64,000 nucleotides of DNA from Acheta domesticus (GCA_031308135.1 JAHLJT010008446.1:169245011-169309010), one strand, 5' to 3'; shown: positions 11,101 to 22,205, counted from the first letter of the stretch. Numbers and translations are program-made. The notes: generated from the sequence alone by a model not told the origin.

Positions 11101-12780
11101 GTTAGGTGTCCTTTCATAAGGACAGTAGGCATCTGAGGGTACATTACTCTTACGATGATGTAGTTAGTTGAGATTGCTGATTATGCAAACATCCGTACTT
11201 CCAGAGGTTTTATTCTCAACTTACTGCTCTAAGTACTTGGGGATGATGGTGATAACAATGACAAATTACCACATGAAGTGAAAATTGCAATAATGAACCC
11301 TGTGAAAGCTACTGAACATGTAACGGATGAGGACTTTGGAGAGGAAAATGCAGATTCACCCAAAAATCTTTCTGAATCGCAGCTGAATGCTGCAGCGGAG
11401 CTATTCAATGTAAATTATGATGCTGTCGACGGTCACTTTGCAAAACAATCTTCATTCTGGCTTGCAATGAACATTACTTCAAATTCTCCAATTAAATCTC
11501 TTAGTGTATCTCACAGCAAAATTTTTAAATGGAATAAAGGCCAATTAAAAATGCCAATTGAAAGGGAGTGGTCAGTAATTAGGAGATTTTAACAAAGCAT
11601 GGCTAAATGAAATATTGTTGGGCTTTTTATCATGTAATGGAATTGTTGGTAGAATTGAGGCATACTAACAGGTATGCGTCTTTAAAGAAATGAAATTGGG
11701 TGATGTCACTGAAGAAGAAATGAAATTATTTTTAGGAATCGTTTCGTTCAGTGGGTACAATGAGGTTCGAAGAAGAAGACTTTCCTGAGAAAAATGTAAA
11801 GACACCTGCAATGAAGCTGTCGCAATGCCTAAAGATGGACTCAATTCATAATGTCAAATGTTCATTGTTTTGATAATGAACTGTTCTATAATAATGATCG
11901 CTTTGCAAGAGTAAGACCACTTTTCACTTTACTAAACAGATATTTGAAGAAATGGAATCGCACATCGAATGTCACTCTGTCGACGAAACAATGGTGCCAT
12001 ATTATGTCGCCACAGATGTAAACAATATATTCGTAGAAAACTACATTTTTATGGATACAAACTCTGGGTTGAACCTACATCTGAAGGATATGTTTTATAG
12101 ATGGAGTCATATCAGGGAGCTAAAACTGCACTCTGATGTGTATAAGGAACTTGATCTCGGGCCTTCTGTATTGCTTATGTATGTTTGGAATGGGAGGAGG
12201 TGACCGCTCTGATCAAAATTAAGCTTATACCGAGTATTCACACCAGGAAGAAAATAATATTTTTTTCTCCTTATTATTCACATGATTGATATTGCAGAGC
12301 AAAATGCCTGGCAGGTCCAGAAGTACTGAGGGGAAAATTGGACCATCTTACTTTTTTCGGCCAATTGCCATGGCACTGAATGCAGGTACGTAATCAACAG
12401 AACACAAATAAAAAAGAAGTGAACCATCGAATATACTGCAGGATTGGAGATATGATGGTAAAAATAATTTAGTTGTGTCTCAGGGGAAAACAAGACATAG
12501 GTTGTGTCACAAGAAGGTATCAAACAAATGACAAAAATGTGATGCTGTGTTGTATACGAGTTGTTTTGTAACCTTCCACACTAGGTCTGAAAGTATTAAT
12601 TTAGTATATTCTTATTTATTTTTTCTGTGTTATACTATAATCTATTTATTCAATTAAAATATATTTCTTCATAAAAATTCTACGTTTAAGAAAAATGTAT
12701 CTTTGTGTTGAGTGTGGTATGAAATGTACTCCCATATGTCTACTGTCCTTCTAGAAGGACACCCTCCTACAAATTGTTAA
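11101..12780 (+). mobile_element. piggyBac-like DNA transposon remnant
   Basis: Imperfect ~30-bp terminal inverted repeats: GGTGTCCTTTCATAAGGACA at 11105-11124 and the inverse of GGTGTCCTTCTAGAAGGACA near the right end (12744-12763). Each terminal repeat is itself a hairpin (TGTCCTT, 4-nt loop, AAGGACA). A TTAA lies 13 bp beyond the right repeat (12777-12780). The left flank reads GTTAG, so the expected TTAA duplication is degraded or displaced. The interior encodes piggyBac-type transposase pieces. Confidence 0.6.
11278..12210 (+). pseudogene. piggyBac-like transposase pseudogene
   Basis: Several frames with stops carry piggyBac-type signatures. An acidic N-terminal part runs 11278-11592. 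The region near 11700 encodes EEEMKLFLGIVSFSGYN, as in the start of the catalytic domain. The central motif HSVDETMVPYYV lies at ~11975-12010, with the continuation RHRCKQYIRRKL-FYGYKLWV in the neighbouring frame, then YQGAK and LGPSVLLMYV. The alternation between frames shows at least three frameshifts. The usual ~550-600 residue length and the cysteine-rich tail are absent. The protein would cut and paste the surrounding element at TTAA sites; this copy cannot. Family confidence rests mainly on the VDETMVPYY and KLWV blocks. Confidence 0.65.
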
Positions 12781-14165
12781 AATGACATATTGAAATAATA
12801 ATTATATATTTTAGTTCTGATATATTTTCTTCACATAATAAAATAAAAAAGTCGCAAAAATGTTCAGGCATATCTGCGTTAAACAGAAATACGTTTGCTG
12901 ATTGAAAACCATTTGTTCAGACGTTATTAGTAAAGTAATGTTTGCTAATTTTGGTGTTGCCAAGTGGTGGCGGCAAACAGGACTAGTCGTCGGTACGTTT
13001 AGCCTTCAAGTTACTATACTGAGTTGCAACACCCATTTTCCGAGTTCCATGAGCACAACATAAAATTATGCAAAATTAAGAACTAAAAACTTGGGAACAT
13101 AGTAATGAGTATGCTGTTTCTAAATGGTTTAATAGATAGCACCACTCAGCATGTGCATCATGGATCCATCTACGCGACTGACAGAGACAACACCAGATAG
13201 TTTAAGACAATAGTTTTCTAAAAGTGTGTGCACAAAGTGACCCCGATTTACGGTATATCATGAAACAATACCATACTTTTCAAAACGTTAGCAATATTAA
13301 ATATTTAAAATTGGTAATTCCCCATGAAGATGATATTACTCTCCTGTACTGTATTGAGTCATTTGAAACATATGCATTTTCTATAGTCAATATGGAGTTG
13401 TAAATATGTATCTAATGCAAAAGCCTTTGCAAATGTTAGGATGGGAAACAAACTATTCCTATTTTTAAACTGGATATTATATGCAAAGTACATTGGAGCT
13501 TACATTTAACAAAGAGTTGTTCAAGGAACAGTCAAAATAGATAGCAAAACTGTAGTTACTGAAAATTAGAAAATGAGGTATAAAAGTAGTAGTATAGCCA
13601 GAAAATATGCAATGGCGGAAGGGAGAGGTAGTTGGAATGGTAGCCTTTTAATAAAGAGGAAGTTTTATGTTGAGCATTCTCCAATATGAGCAATGGCATT
13701 AATAACATGAAAGTTAAACTCTCTCAATAACAAGAGACTCAAAAACAAATGTTTCATGTATTTGGACACTCATCTCCTTCCTGGTGAGGTAAAACAATAA
13801 AACATTGAAAACGTGTTCACCTTGCGCGCTGCCCCACGCCCTTTTCCACCTTGTGAGCAAGCGGAGGCAGCCGAGCGCGGAGGGGAAGACGCCAACGGCC
13901 GAGGGCCTCAGCGCCACGGGCACTTCGAGTCAAGGCCGTGCCGTGGCTACTAGCGTAGTGCAGTCGGAGTGATTGAGTAGAATGGTTATGTACTATATAA
14001 TGTTAAAAAAACGTGAATGATGCGTGAATGGAAAAACAAAATTAAACAATCAAGAAGGAAAACATTTCCCAGTATTAAGTTAAGAATTCTTAGTTACCGG
14101 TACTCTTTAAGTTAGGCATGCCAAAGTGCATGTATTTTTAAGTATACAATTAGAATAAAATTATA
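12781..14165. other. No gene recognised; one GC-rich patch
   Basis: Mostly AT-rich. A compact GC-rich patch at about 13815-13965 (CACGCCC, GAGCGCGGAGGGG, CCGAGGGCC) contrasts strongly with its surroundings, but I could not assign it to a promoter, SINE or LTR. Confidence 0.35.
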
Positions 14166-14166
14166 A

Positions 14167-14530
14167 TTATTCAATTTTAGTCATGTTCAAGTACAATAAT
14201 ATTTTGATATTCTTTTTCTTACCTAACAAATTTATTAACTTGTCGTTTTTTAATTCATTTGCCAATAACCTATGCCTTCTAACGCTAGAGAATGCATCGA
14301 ATAATAATAATAGTTCAACTTGAAACCTATCACTTTCGCCGTCACTTTCTTCATCGTTGTCGACGGGGATAACTTCCGAAACCACGTCATCCCAAGTTTC
14401 ATTATTATTGAAACAGTCGACTCGCTCGTCTATATTATGAACGTTAAATCAAGCTTACCCAAATCCTCGATGATTTCATGACTGCTGTCAAGCACTGTTC
14501 CTTCAAGCAAATCAGCACTTCCAAACCCGC
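14167..14530 (-). pseudogene. Possible coding remnant with acidic segment
   Basis: The minus-strand frame 14385-14167 reads an acidic stretch DNDEESDGESDRFQ followed by a helical, leucine-rich part (LLLLFDAFSSVRRHRLLANE). Upstream, another frame reads HEIIEDLGKLDL. The composition is protein-like rather than random, yet there is no splice evidence and I recognise no family. It sits directly beside the TA-flanked element at 14542 and could be an older transposon ORF or an isolated exon. Function unknown. Confidence 0.2.
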
Positions 14531-14541
14531 AGTTTTAAATA

Positions 14542-16758
14542 GTCCAGTCAAACGATACTAAAAAAGGGCAAATAGCGGAAACTTTTGGTGTAGTTTTCAT
14601 ATTTGTTTCCTATGTTTTTTTGGGGGGGATAGCTGGACACAAATATCAGGTTTGCCATCCAAAAATTTGCCAGAAACGTATTTTAAGCAAAAAATGTGTA
14701 AAAATCACGCCTTTTCCCCAGTTTCTTTCAAAATATTTCAAAAAGCCATCCATTTTTTGTAATAAATGATCCTATTTGAAAAAAATATAAAATTACTACA
14801 CTCAAACGGCTCAACTTCTTAATTCCCCCATATGTTCAAAAATGTGCCATCTACATTCAAAAATCAAAAGCTAATCCATATTTGGATCTTCTCCTCTATA
14901 TATTAGAAAAATGATTCGATATAAATTTGTTCTGTATTACTATCGCACTAAGAAGGAAAGCTATTTGATCAGTGTTTGCACTTTTCATTCATATCCGAGC
15001 GTAAATTTGGTTTCGTTGAATTTTGAATCTTGGAGATAATGTAATGTGCTACCGATATTCAATTTTTAATATAATTATTACACAATACTTATTTTTACAG
15101 AATATTACTCGACAAACTTGCTTGAACCTTCATTTATCGTTTTAGAATATTCCTTATGTAGATAAGTCCTTACATAGCTTATTACTGATAATTTACAATA
15201 ATTTTGCGTTTACGCAACGTTGGGATAAGTATATAGTCTGAACATGCTTCATTTTTCGTTTATCATTCCTGAAATAAGCAGAATTTTTATAGAAGATAAA
15301 TAATTACGCTGCAGCATTGTTTATACGATAATGCAAGACACTATCTTCAAGATGAAATAATTATATCAGGAACTGAAATATGAAACAGTAGTTACATGCC
15401 TGTAACTCAACGATTACGTTCCAATTGCATTTGCTTCCGGGTCAGTGACCCTCATCTCGATCAGGTTTTTGTCCACTTTCGCTGATCCATTGAGCAAATG
15501 CTGAGATGACCCCTTTTCTTGCTTCTGGACGTAAATGTAGCTTCACTGTGCGCACGTTTTGTTGAGCATTCCTCTTGCTTGTAATGGTAGGAGTAGAAAT
15601 GATGTTCATTACTATTTTGTTAGCAACGCAGAAAAATTAAATCAGCAGTTCGTTTACCGTTGAAATTGATTTTCTATAACTCGGGAACAAACATTTGTGC
15701 AAAACACTACAATTTACAAATGTAAAAAAGACAATGTTCATCTCCATTCAAATTCTTTTCAATCGTCTAATGTCAAGATGAATTGATGACGTATTGAACT
15801 TGGACACTGAATTGCTTCTATGTTACTAGTTTGAATGCTTTAAAAAGTGTGTTCAGGTTTGTCAACAATTACTGTGTCTGGAAACACGTTTTTAAAGTAA
15901 AAAAATATGTAAAAACTAGGACATTTTTCAGATTGTTCAAAATAACTTACCAGTTATTTAGTAAAAACAACAACAAAAAACAAAACAAAAACCCTAATGC
16001 TATCTACATGTACATATTTTTAAAATCAGGGCCATCGAAAGCTACGCGTCACTGAAGGTACGATCCTCTTCCAAAATATTAATTTTCTCTTTCATGTTAT
16101 TAATTAGGTACCAACTTTCCTTTTTTCAACTAAAATGTAAACTTATTCACATGGCGCAGTATTTATTTGTATACAACTTCATTGGATGTATATTACGTAT
16201 AGGAGGTAGTGAATGACGGAGGTTAAGCTGAATGCCGTTTTCACAGTAGCATCCAGGCATATTTTACACACTAACGGCTATACCATTGATCCAAAAAGAA
16301 ACATTTTTACATATAACAAATGTAGGCAATTTTATCATCTTTCATTTCATAACAGACTAAAATCTACGAAAAATTGATATATTTAAAGTTATATTGACAT
16401 TAAGCGAGATAATTCCAGTTTTTCATGTGTTTCGCTTTTATCATGAAATTTCGCGGTGTCGTCACGGCTAAACCGTTAACTGGAGAAAAAATCTTAATGA
16501 CATTAAATGTAGGCAATTTTATCTTCTTTTGTTCCATACAGGATTATTTATTAACGAAAATGGATGAGTTTGGGGTTATTTTGAAAAACAATTGAAAAAG
16601 GCACGATTTTTACACATTTTTTGCTTAAAATGCGTGTTTCCGGGCAAACTTTTTGTTGGCAAACCTGATATTTGTGTTCAGCTATCCAAAAAACACACAG
16701 GACCCAAATATCAAAACTACATCAAAACTTTCTCTGGTTTTCTACCATTTGACTGGAC
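14542..16758. mobile_element. Long-TIR DNA transposon flanked by TA
   Basis: The left arm (14542-~14790) and right arm (~16500-16758) are inverted copies, about 80% identical by eye, starting GTCCAGTCAAA and flanked by TA at 14540-14541 and 16759-16760. Shared inner blocks include ATATCAGGTTTGCCA, AAGCAAAAAATGTGTAAAAA and a CATCCATTTT segment. Length 2217 bp with no transposase-like ORF, so it is presumably non-autonomous. A sub-block near the right arm (TGTAGGCAATTTTATC) occurs twice, at ~16321 and ~16508, pointing to internal duplication. Superfamily unknown; the TA flank suggests a TA-targeting transposase. Confidence 0.7.
15440..15548 (+). repeat. Dispersed repeat Z, copy 1
   Basis: About 110 bp with the block CATCTCGATCAGGTTTTT, then GATCC-TTGAGCAAATGCTGAGATG and TTGCTTCTGGACRTAAATGTA in pieces. 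The same order recurs at 48145-48260, about 85% identical by eye. No coding sense was recognised. This copy lies inside the TA-flanked element. Confidence 0.6.
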
Positions 16759-16760
16759 TA

Positions 16761-17370
16761 AAACAGGTTTCAACACAATAAGTGACCGGGAAGAGGGGTG
16801 GTCGTGTTGAAGGGGCGGTCATGAGGGGGGGGGGGTCACTGTAGTTTCTTTTGGGCCCACGTGAGGGGGAGGGTATGCGATGCTACCGGGTGGAGAGCAA
16901 GATGTCGCGCGTCTACATACGATTGTGATCCGTAAAACGCCAGGAGATTGTTTAATATATTTATGGTCTGTATATTCCTGAATTAAGGAAAACACTCATG
17001 TGTTATCAGTGTATGCAATTCACAAATTTTTTTATAACCTGAATTATAACCTCAAATGTGTGCCGAGTTACTGTATCAAATAACGCTCGAACAGAATGAT
17101 CCACGGTACACAATCAGGCTATATTTCTCTTGTATGGTTTATCAAGGTCTATGGTTTCACAGGCTCTTTCCATGCATCCCAAGTTTCTCAAGATTTCTTG
17201 AGGGATGATTGTATGGCAACTTCCGTTGTTGAACATGCCTAAAATATTTTTATTAAGTGACAAATCAGTCAATCTGAGTGGCCAGGACACTAGAGAAACA
17301 TTGTTTGCTGGGAAGTCACGCATTGTCACAGCAGAGAGAAAGTCGGTACTCTGCTCCAGAGGGGGCCTAG
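16761..17370. other. No recognised feature
   Basis: Contains a G-rich run near 16828-16840 and AT-rich sequence. The minus ORF 17114-17569 overlaps the hAT-like remnant on the other strand and looks like its shadow. Confidence 0.35.
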
Positions 17371-17375
17371 ATGTT

Positions 17376-18090
17376 GAGCAGGGCTGCTCAAGCAGAGCAA
17401 ATCGGCAGCGCGGAGCCGTTTTTTTCTGCCGACAGCGGGACATCGGAGCCCGAGCGTTGCGCGCCTTGCGATAACCTGTGTCACAGTGTTCCAGAAACTC
17501 CAGTCGCGGAAACATGGAAGTCGGCGCGAGCACTTCGCAGACCAGAGCATCTACACCGACAATTACCAATGCAGCATGGGAAGAAAATTATCTTTTCGCC
17601 GACTGCGGCAGCTATGCCAAATGTTTAGTTTACAAAAAAGTGCTCAATCACGTGAATTAATTTGAAATGGCATTATACAGTTAATCATGCTGATGAAAAC
17701 GACAAGTACGCTCAAGAAGAACGAAAGGAAGTTTTCAGTGCTCTGAAAACAATGCCTCACTAGAAGTACGTTTTGGATGTATTTTGATGTTCTGATGTTG
17801 TTTTGACAGTAAAATAAAACACAATACAAAGAAGTTTAATTTTATTGCATACCGATACTACAACATGAGCATTTTGGAAAAGAACTTCCCACAAAACCGT
17901 TTTCCAAAACTGCATCGGCATGCTGCGTGATTGTTAAGTATATGTTTGGATCAACAAACAACTGTGAGCAATTTTTTACTTCTTTAAAAATTTGTAAATC
18001 TCGAATGAGAAGTACAATTGCAGATCACAATCTCAAATGCATCTCACGGTTCAACAGCACTGTGTCATCTGTTCCAAACATAGAAAGTAC
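17376..18090 (+). pseudogene. hAT-like transposase, internally deleted (BED finger plus C-terminus)
   Basis: Two separated ends of one hAT-type protein are present. At ~17560-17770 the frames read AWEENYLFADCGSYAKCLVY then NLKWHYTVNHADENDKY, a BED-type zinc finger in which the second cysteine position is tyrosine (KCLVY). A frameshift lies between the two halves. At 17938-18090 a second frame reads MFGSTNNCEQFFTSLKICKS followed by RMRSTIADHNLKC, the hAT C-terminal dimerisation region. The ~450 residues expected between them, including the catalytic core, are missing; only ~165 bp of unrelated-looking sequence remains. CAGGGCTGCTCAAGC at ~17376 could be the left terminal repeat (hAT ends usually start CAG). 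I found no matching right end. Confidence 0.6.
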
Positions 18091-18245
18091 TAGGAAAACC
18101 CGACAGTTGTTGTTCTGCCCTTCATCTCCCTCTTTCCTCTCCCATCTCCGTTTGTCACCGTCTCTGAGCAGGCGAGGTAATATCGGAAAGCGCCGTACCA
18201 ACAAATACGAAATAGAATGTTCAAGAAGAGTTCATTCTGTATTAC
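18091..18245 (+). repeat. Dispersed repeat Y, copy 2
   Basis: It matches 1780-2040 from TAGGAAAACCCG through GAGTTCATTC, without the extra pyrimidine tract. It follows the hAT-like C-terminus directly. Confidence 0.55.
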
Positions 18246-18332
18246 GGTGTGAGAAACATTTCTTTGAGGCCTTTGGCCTCAAAAATTTAGTTTGTAAGGT
18301 CCTAGAACGCCTCGTTTAGGAGTTATTTAACG

Positions 18333-18367
18333 ATATCTATCTTATCTATCTATCTATCTTCTCTCTC

Positions 18368-18400
<33 letters not shown>
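18333..18400. repeat. (TCTA)n / (TC)n microsatellite
   Basis: Four or five TATC units run into about 24 TC dinucleotides with one TA interruption. Confidence 0.85.
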
Positions 18401-19039
18401 ATTTATATAGAAGAGAAGAAGATATTGCGAGAAAAATCACTTAAAAGGTGGGCCGAGCGACTGGCCCTGAAGAGACTCTATTCTGAAATAGAGTTGACAA
18501 ATATGATTCATTCAATATGCAATGCCCTTTTATGTCTCAGATACTCGCCCCATACCTGGCCAGAGACTGGCGGGTGAGCGCAACATGGCTGATGCGAATA
18601 CACTTGCGCCAAGTTTACTCTCTTCGCCGTCGGCGATTAAAAACTGCACATTGTTTGAGCCCACGCCATATCTTCAAGAACGCAATTCTGTGGTATTCAT
18701 CACGCCAGTCACCTCGTTCGTTCGCGTCCTCGATTTCGATTTCGACGATTTCGCTCGTGGCTTTCGAAATTCCCTAGACGGCAAACCAGCATGACACTTT
18801 TCCGCTCGCCGTCACGTCACGTCACGTCACGAATGAAAAGCGCTCGGCACTTGGCACGCCGCCACTGGATTTAAGAATTGAAGAGTGAAACGCAAAATTA
18901 AAGAAGCCGCGAACATTACACTTCTAACTAAGGAATACACATTTTGTGAAAATAAAAATATGTGTAGTTTAGCTTAGATGGGTGCAAATTCTGAGAATAT
19001 TTTGTATTCCTGCTGCAAATTCAGCAAGAGAAGAAACAT
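18401..19039. other. No gene recognised; short GTCAC tandem
   Basis: GC-moderate sequence with overlapping ORFs 18517-18777 and 18522-18794 that resemble nothing known. GTCAC is repeated four times at 18811-18832. Confidence 0.35.
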
Positions 19040-19540
19040 TAAATGCAGCTGATAAACCTTGTTTTAGAGAATTAATACCACTATCAAATCCAAGAAATGT
19101 GGCAGGACATAACAGTTTTAACAAAAATTTAAAGAAAAAATTTGGATCGGGTTTTGAGAAAATTTTGAAAATGTCTGGGGGCTTCATGTAAAGCACCCCG
19201 AAATTTCATAGAATCTTTTTCAAAATCTCAAAGCTTCGACTCGAGCCAGATCTTAGGACCTTTCCAATTTGAAAAATATCCTACGTATGGTTTAGGCGCA
19301 GTGTTCACGGACGGACAGACAGACGGACAGACGTTTTGCTTTCAATTGGTTTTTCGGTGTCAAGGACCCACAAAAGAGGGACTCTGGCTTCATGTGATAA
19401 GGGATTTCCCCCCTTAATTTAGCAACTGGATTTATCCACTTTTCGTTATCAGGGTGCGGCAATGAATTTTTTTCTGAAAAAAGTCCGCCGGGTAAGGGAA
19501 ATTAAAAATTAAAAAAAAAATTCCTATAGCTACAATTATG
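19040..19540 (+). repeat. Family X repeat, copy 2 (3' part)
   Basis: The forward-oriented distal part of X includes GGGGGCTTCATGTAAAG (~19175), CGAGCCAGATC, GGTTTAGGCGC, the GACGGACAGACAGACGGACA core at ~19309-19332, and a TTTTTCGGTGTCAAGG block. It ends at about 19540, where an inverted X copy starts. Confidence 0.65.
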
Positions 19541-19544
19541 AAGA

Positions 19545-21147
19545 CACCTTTTTACTTTCCCGTATACATGTCTCAGATATACATGTCTCTTTCCGTATAC
19601 ATGTCTCTTTCCCTATACGGAGTATAGGGAAAGCTATGTAATGCTGCGCGAAGAAACGGCGGATTTTCAGTAGAAAAAAATCATTGCTGGGCACAGATAA
19701 CAAAAAATAGATAAAATGAATTAATATATTAAGAAAAAATCCCCTAACACATGGTGTTAACACATCGCTGTTTTGTGGCTCCTTGATACCGAAAAACCGA
19801 TTGAAAGCAAAACGTCCGTCTCTCCGTCTAACAGTACTAGCACTTAATCATACGTGGGATTTTTTTCAAATTTATGAAACGACTGTCGATCTGGCTTCTA
19901 TCGAAGCTTTGAGATTTTGAAAAAGATTCTATTAAATTTGGGGGTACTTTACATGAAGCCCCCGGACATATTCAAAATTTTCTTACAAACGGCTCCAAAT
20001 TTGTTCCCTAAATTTCTTGTAAAAACAGAATAAAATTCACTTATAAAGGTGACATAGGTCCGATTTTACGATTAACTCTGAAAATTCGAAAATTGCAATT
20101 TTTTAAAATTTATTTCGGCGTCTTCCTACAAGCACAAAATTGAAGTGAGAGACTTTTCCTTCAAATGAAATTTGTTCTCCATTGTGAGTTCTTTCGTTAA
20201 GATTATGTACATTTTTCAAAAATTTTAGTAGTTTTCGGGCAATATTGCGTGCAATTTGTGCAATTTAAAAAAACCAAGATTTTCTCAAAAACGGCTGCAA
20301 ATTTTTTCTTTAAACATTTGGTAGGTATAGTGCTAAATGAACTCTATGAGATCACATAAACACCATACTGCTCTATTCTCTTGTTTTTTGAAAAAATACA
20401 AAAATGTAATTTTTTGACTTGTCTTACGTCGTTAATATTTACATTAGCGGCAATTTGTTCATATTATATATATCAGTACATGTGCTTTAAATAATGTCCA
20501 GTACAGGTTGTTGAAAACTCAACCATTTTCTGTGAAAATTAGCTCAAATTTTCGCATTTTCGGAAACGCTCATACGCCGTATTCGCATAAATAGCTCCAT
20601 TTTTTTCTATCGTTTCTAACGGATAGTGCTAATTGCTCTTTAAGTTCCTAACTTAAGCTCTTAACGTTAAGTTCATTTTGAAGTAGTTTTTTGTTTTTTC
20701 AAATATTACACAAATGTATTTTTTTGAAAGATCTTTCACACCGTTAATATGCACATTTCCGGCAATTTGTACACACTATTGTATTTGTGAGTTAAAGTAC
20801 TTCAAATGACTTCCAATCGAGTTTTTCGAAAACTGAAAAATTGTCTGTGAAAAAGAGCTTCAAATTTCGAATTTATAGTAGCGTTTAAACGCCACATTCC
20901 TAAATACGTGTCCAAATTTTTCAAAGAAAATTGCCATTTAGGATGAAGTTTTAATATTCTTTAATATTCTTAAAATAATATTTCCGTTCTAGAAACCCAA
21001 AAATTGAGAAAATGTAAAAATATGTACTTTAGGCTGCAATAGATGGCAGCTGGCAAAAGTATGTGGCAAATCCGAATAGCTAGCCGAGACCAAAGGAAAT
21101 GGAAACCTATTACGGCAAAGTTTGTGACATTTTGTAGCACCACTAGT
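19545..21147 (-). repeat. Family X repeat, copy 3 (nearly complete)
   Basis: A full-length reverse copy, about 1.6 kb, from the TTTTTACTTTC end near 19545 to TAGCACCACTAGT at ~21147. Order on the plus strand: hairpin and short repeats, the degenerate tetranucleotide core (CGTCCGTCTCTCCGTC ~19808), GAAGCCCCCGGAC (~19955), then two or three internal sub-repeats of ~350-400 bp sharing TTTCTCAAAAACGGCTGCAA-like blocks, then GATGGCAGCTG. It forms a large inverted repeat with copy 2. Confidence 0.7.
19608..19632. repeat. Perfect hairpin at the junction of inverted X copies
   Basis: TTTCCCTATAC, a 3-nt loop GGA, then GTATAGGGAAA. Upstream, CGTATACATGTCTC occurs in two or three close tandem versions (19560-19610). 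Confidence 0.7.
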
Positions 21148-21357
21148 TATGATTATCCATTTCTAGTGAGACAAATATGTAGTTCAATTTAAAAGAATAA
21201 TTAAATTACTCGAAAACGAAAAAATATTATAATATCTGTACAGCACATTACTTGCCTCATGATTCCTCATTGTTCAACGAAACCTGTATTTTATTATCGT
21301 TAACCGTTTAGAAGATATGAAAGTGGCCCACAGTTAGGGAGACACCCAGTATAGTAA
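21148..21357 (-). mobile_element. Truncated copy of the TA(TA)-flanked TIR element
   Basis: It matches the terminal inverted repeat of the element at 38445-40544: GTAAC/GTAAT-rich CTTGCC, ATGATTCC, CCGTTTAGAAG, then ACACCCAGTATA as the outer end. It also contains the subterminal segment present only in the left arm of that element. One end abuts the ACTAGT end of X copy 3, the other lies a few bases from X copy 4. Confidence 0.6.
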
Positions 21358-21364
21358 ATTAGTT

Positions 21365-21590
21365 CCTCAAACATGTGGTTTAGGCGGAATCCATGATTTG
21401 TGGGTCCTCGAAACCGAAAAATCGGTTGACGGCAAAACGTCTGTCTGTTTGTCTGTCTGTCTGCCTGTCTGTCTGTCTGCCTGTCTGTCTGCCTGTCTGT
21501 CTGTCTGCCTGTCTGCCTGTCTGTCTGTCTGCCTGTCTGTCTGTCTGACCGTCTGCCTGACCGCCTGCCTGACCGTCTGCCTGTCTGTCA

Positions 21591-21630
<40 letters not shown>

Positions 21631-21785
21631 GCCTGTCTGTCTGTCTGCCTGACCGTCTGTCCGTCCGTCCGTGTGCCCATCTGCCTGACCGTCTGTCCGT
21701 GCAACCGTCCGCCCGCCTGTCCGTCCGTTCGTCTGTACGTCCATCTGTCTGTCCGTTTGTCCGTCAGTCCGTCTGTCGGTAAGTC

Positions 21786-21817
<32 letters not shown>

Positions 21818-22205
21818 CGTCTTTCCGTCCGGCCGTCTGCCCGTCTTTCCGTCCGGCCGTCTGCCCCTCTTTCCGTCCGGCCGTCTGCCCGTCCGTCTCT
21901 CCGTGTGTCATCAACGCTAGGGCATAATCAGTTCGGCGGATTTTCTCCAAAATTGATATTCCCCGATCGATCTGAATGAACATGAGGCTTTGGGAGTTTT
22001 AAACAGATATTGTGTTTTACAGAAGCCTCAAAACCATTTTCAAAATTTTCTCAAAAATGACTCCGCATTTTTTATTAAATTTTGTCCTCAGATAGCGTAA
22101 TGGTTGTTTAAAGAGATCTCATGTTCATTGAAATTCCAGATTTTTCGAAAATTGCAAAAGTGTAATTTTTGGGTGTTTTTCTACAACTACAGTGCGACTA
22201 TTTTA
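21365..22205 (-). repeat. Family X repeat, copy 4, with expanded core
   Basis: X in reverse orientation. GGGTCCTCGAAACCGAAAAA at ~21402 corresponds to the block next to the core in other copies, followed by the giant tetranucleotide array (21439-21908). The normal continuation GATCGATCTGAATGAACATG, GAAGCCTC and TTTTCTCAAAAATGACTCC comes next. Faint X-like sequence may continue at 22440-22670. Confidence 0.65.
21439..21908. repeat. ~470-bp CTGT/CCGT tetranucleotide array
   Basis: A degenerate array of CTGT, CTGC, CCGT and related 4-mers. Near its right end a 24-bp higher-order unit containing CTTTCCGTCCGGCCGTC repeats three times (starts 21821, 21845, 21869). The array keeps several frames open on both strands, which explains the apparent 84-131-codon ORFs here; none is a gene. 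Confidence 0.9.

Noticed and set aside
17114..17569. 151-codon minus-strand ORF
   Set aside because: It overlaps the hAT-like BED-finger region on the opposite strand and has no recognised domain.
21367..21983. Long ORFs on both strands encoding QTDR- and CLSV-type repeats
   Set aside because: They are the translation of the CTGT/CCGT tetranucleotide array, open in several frames by composition alone.
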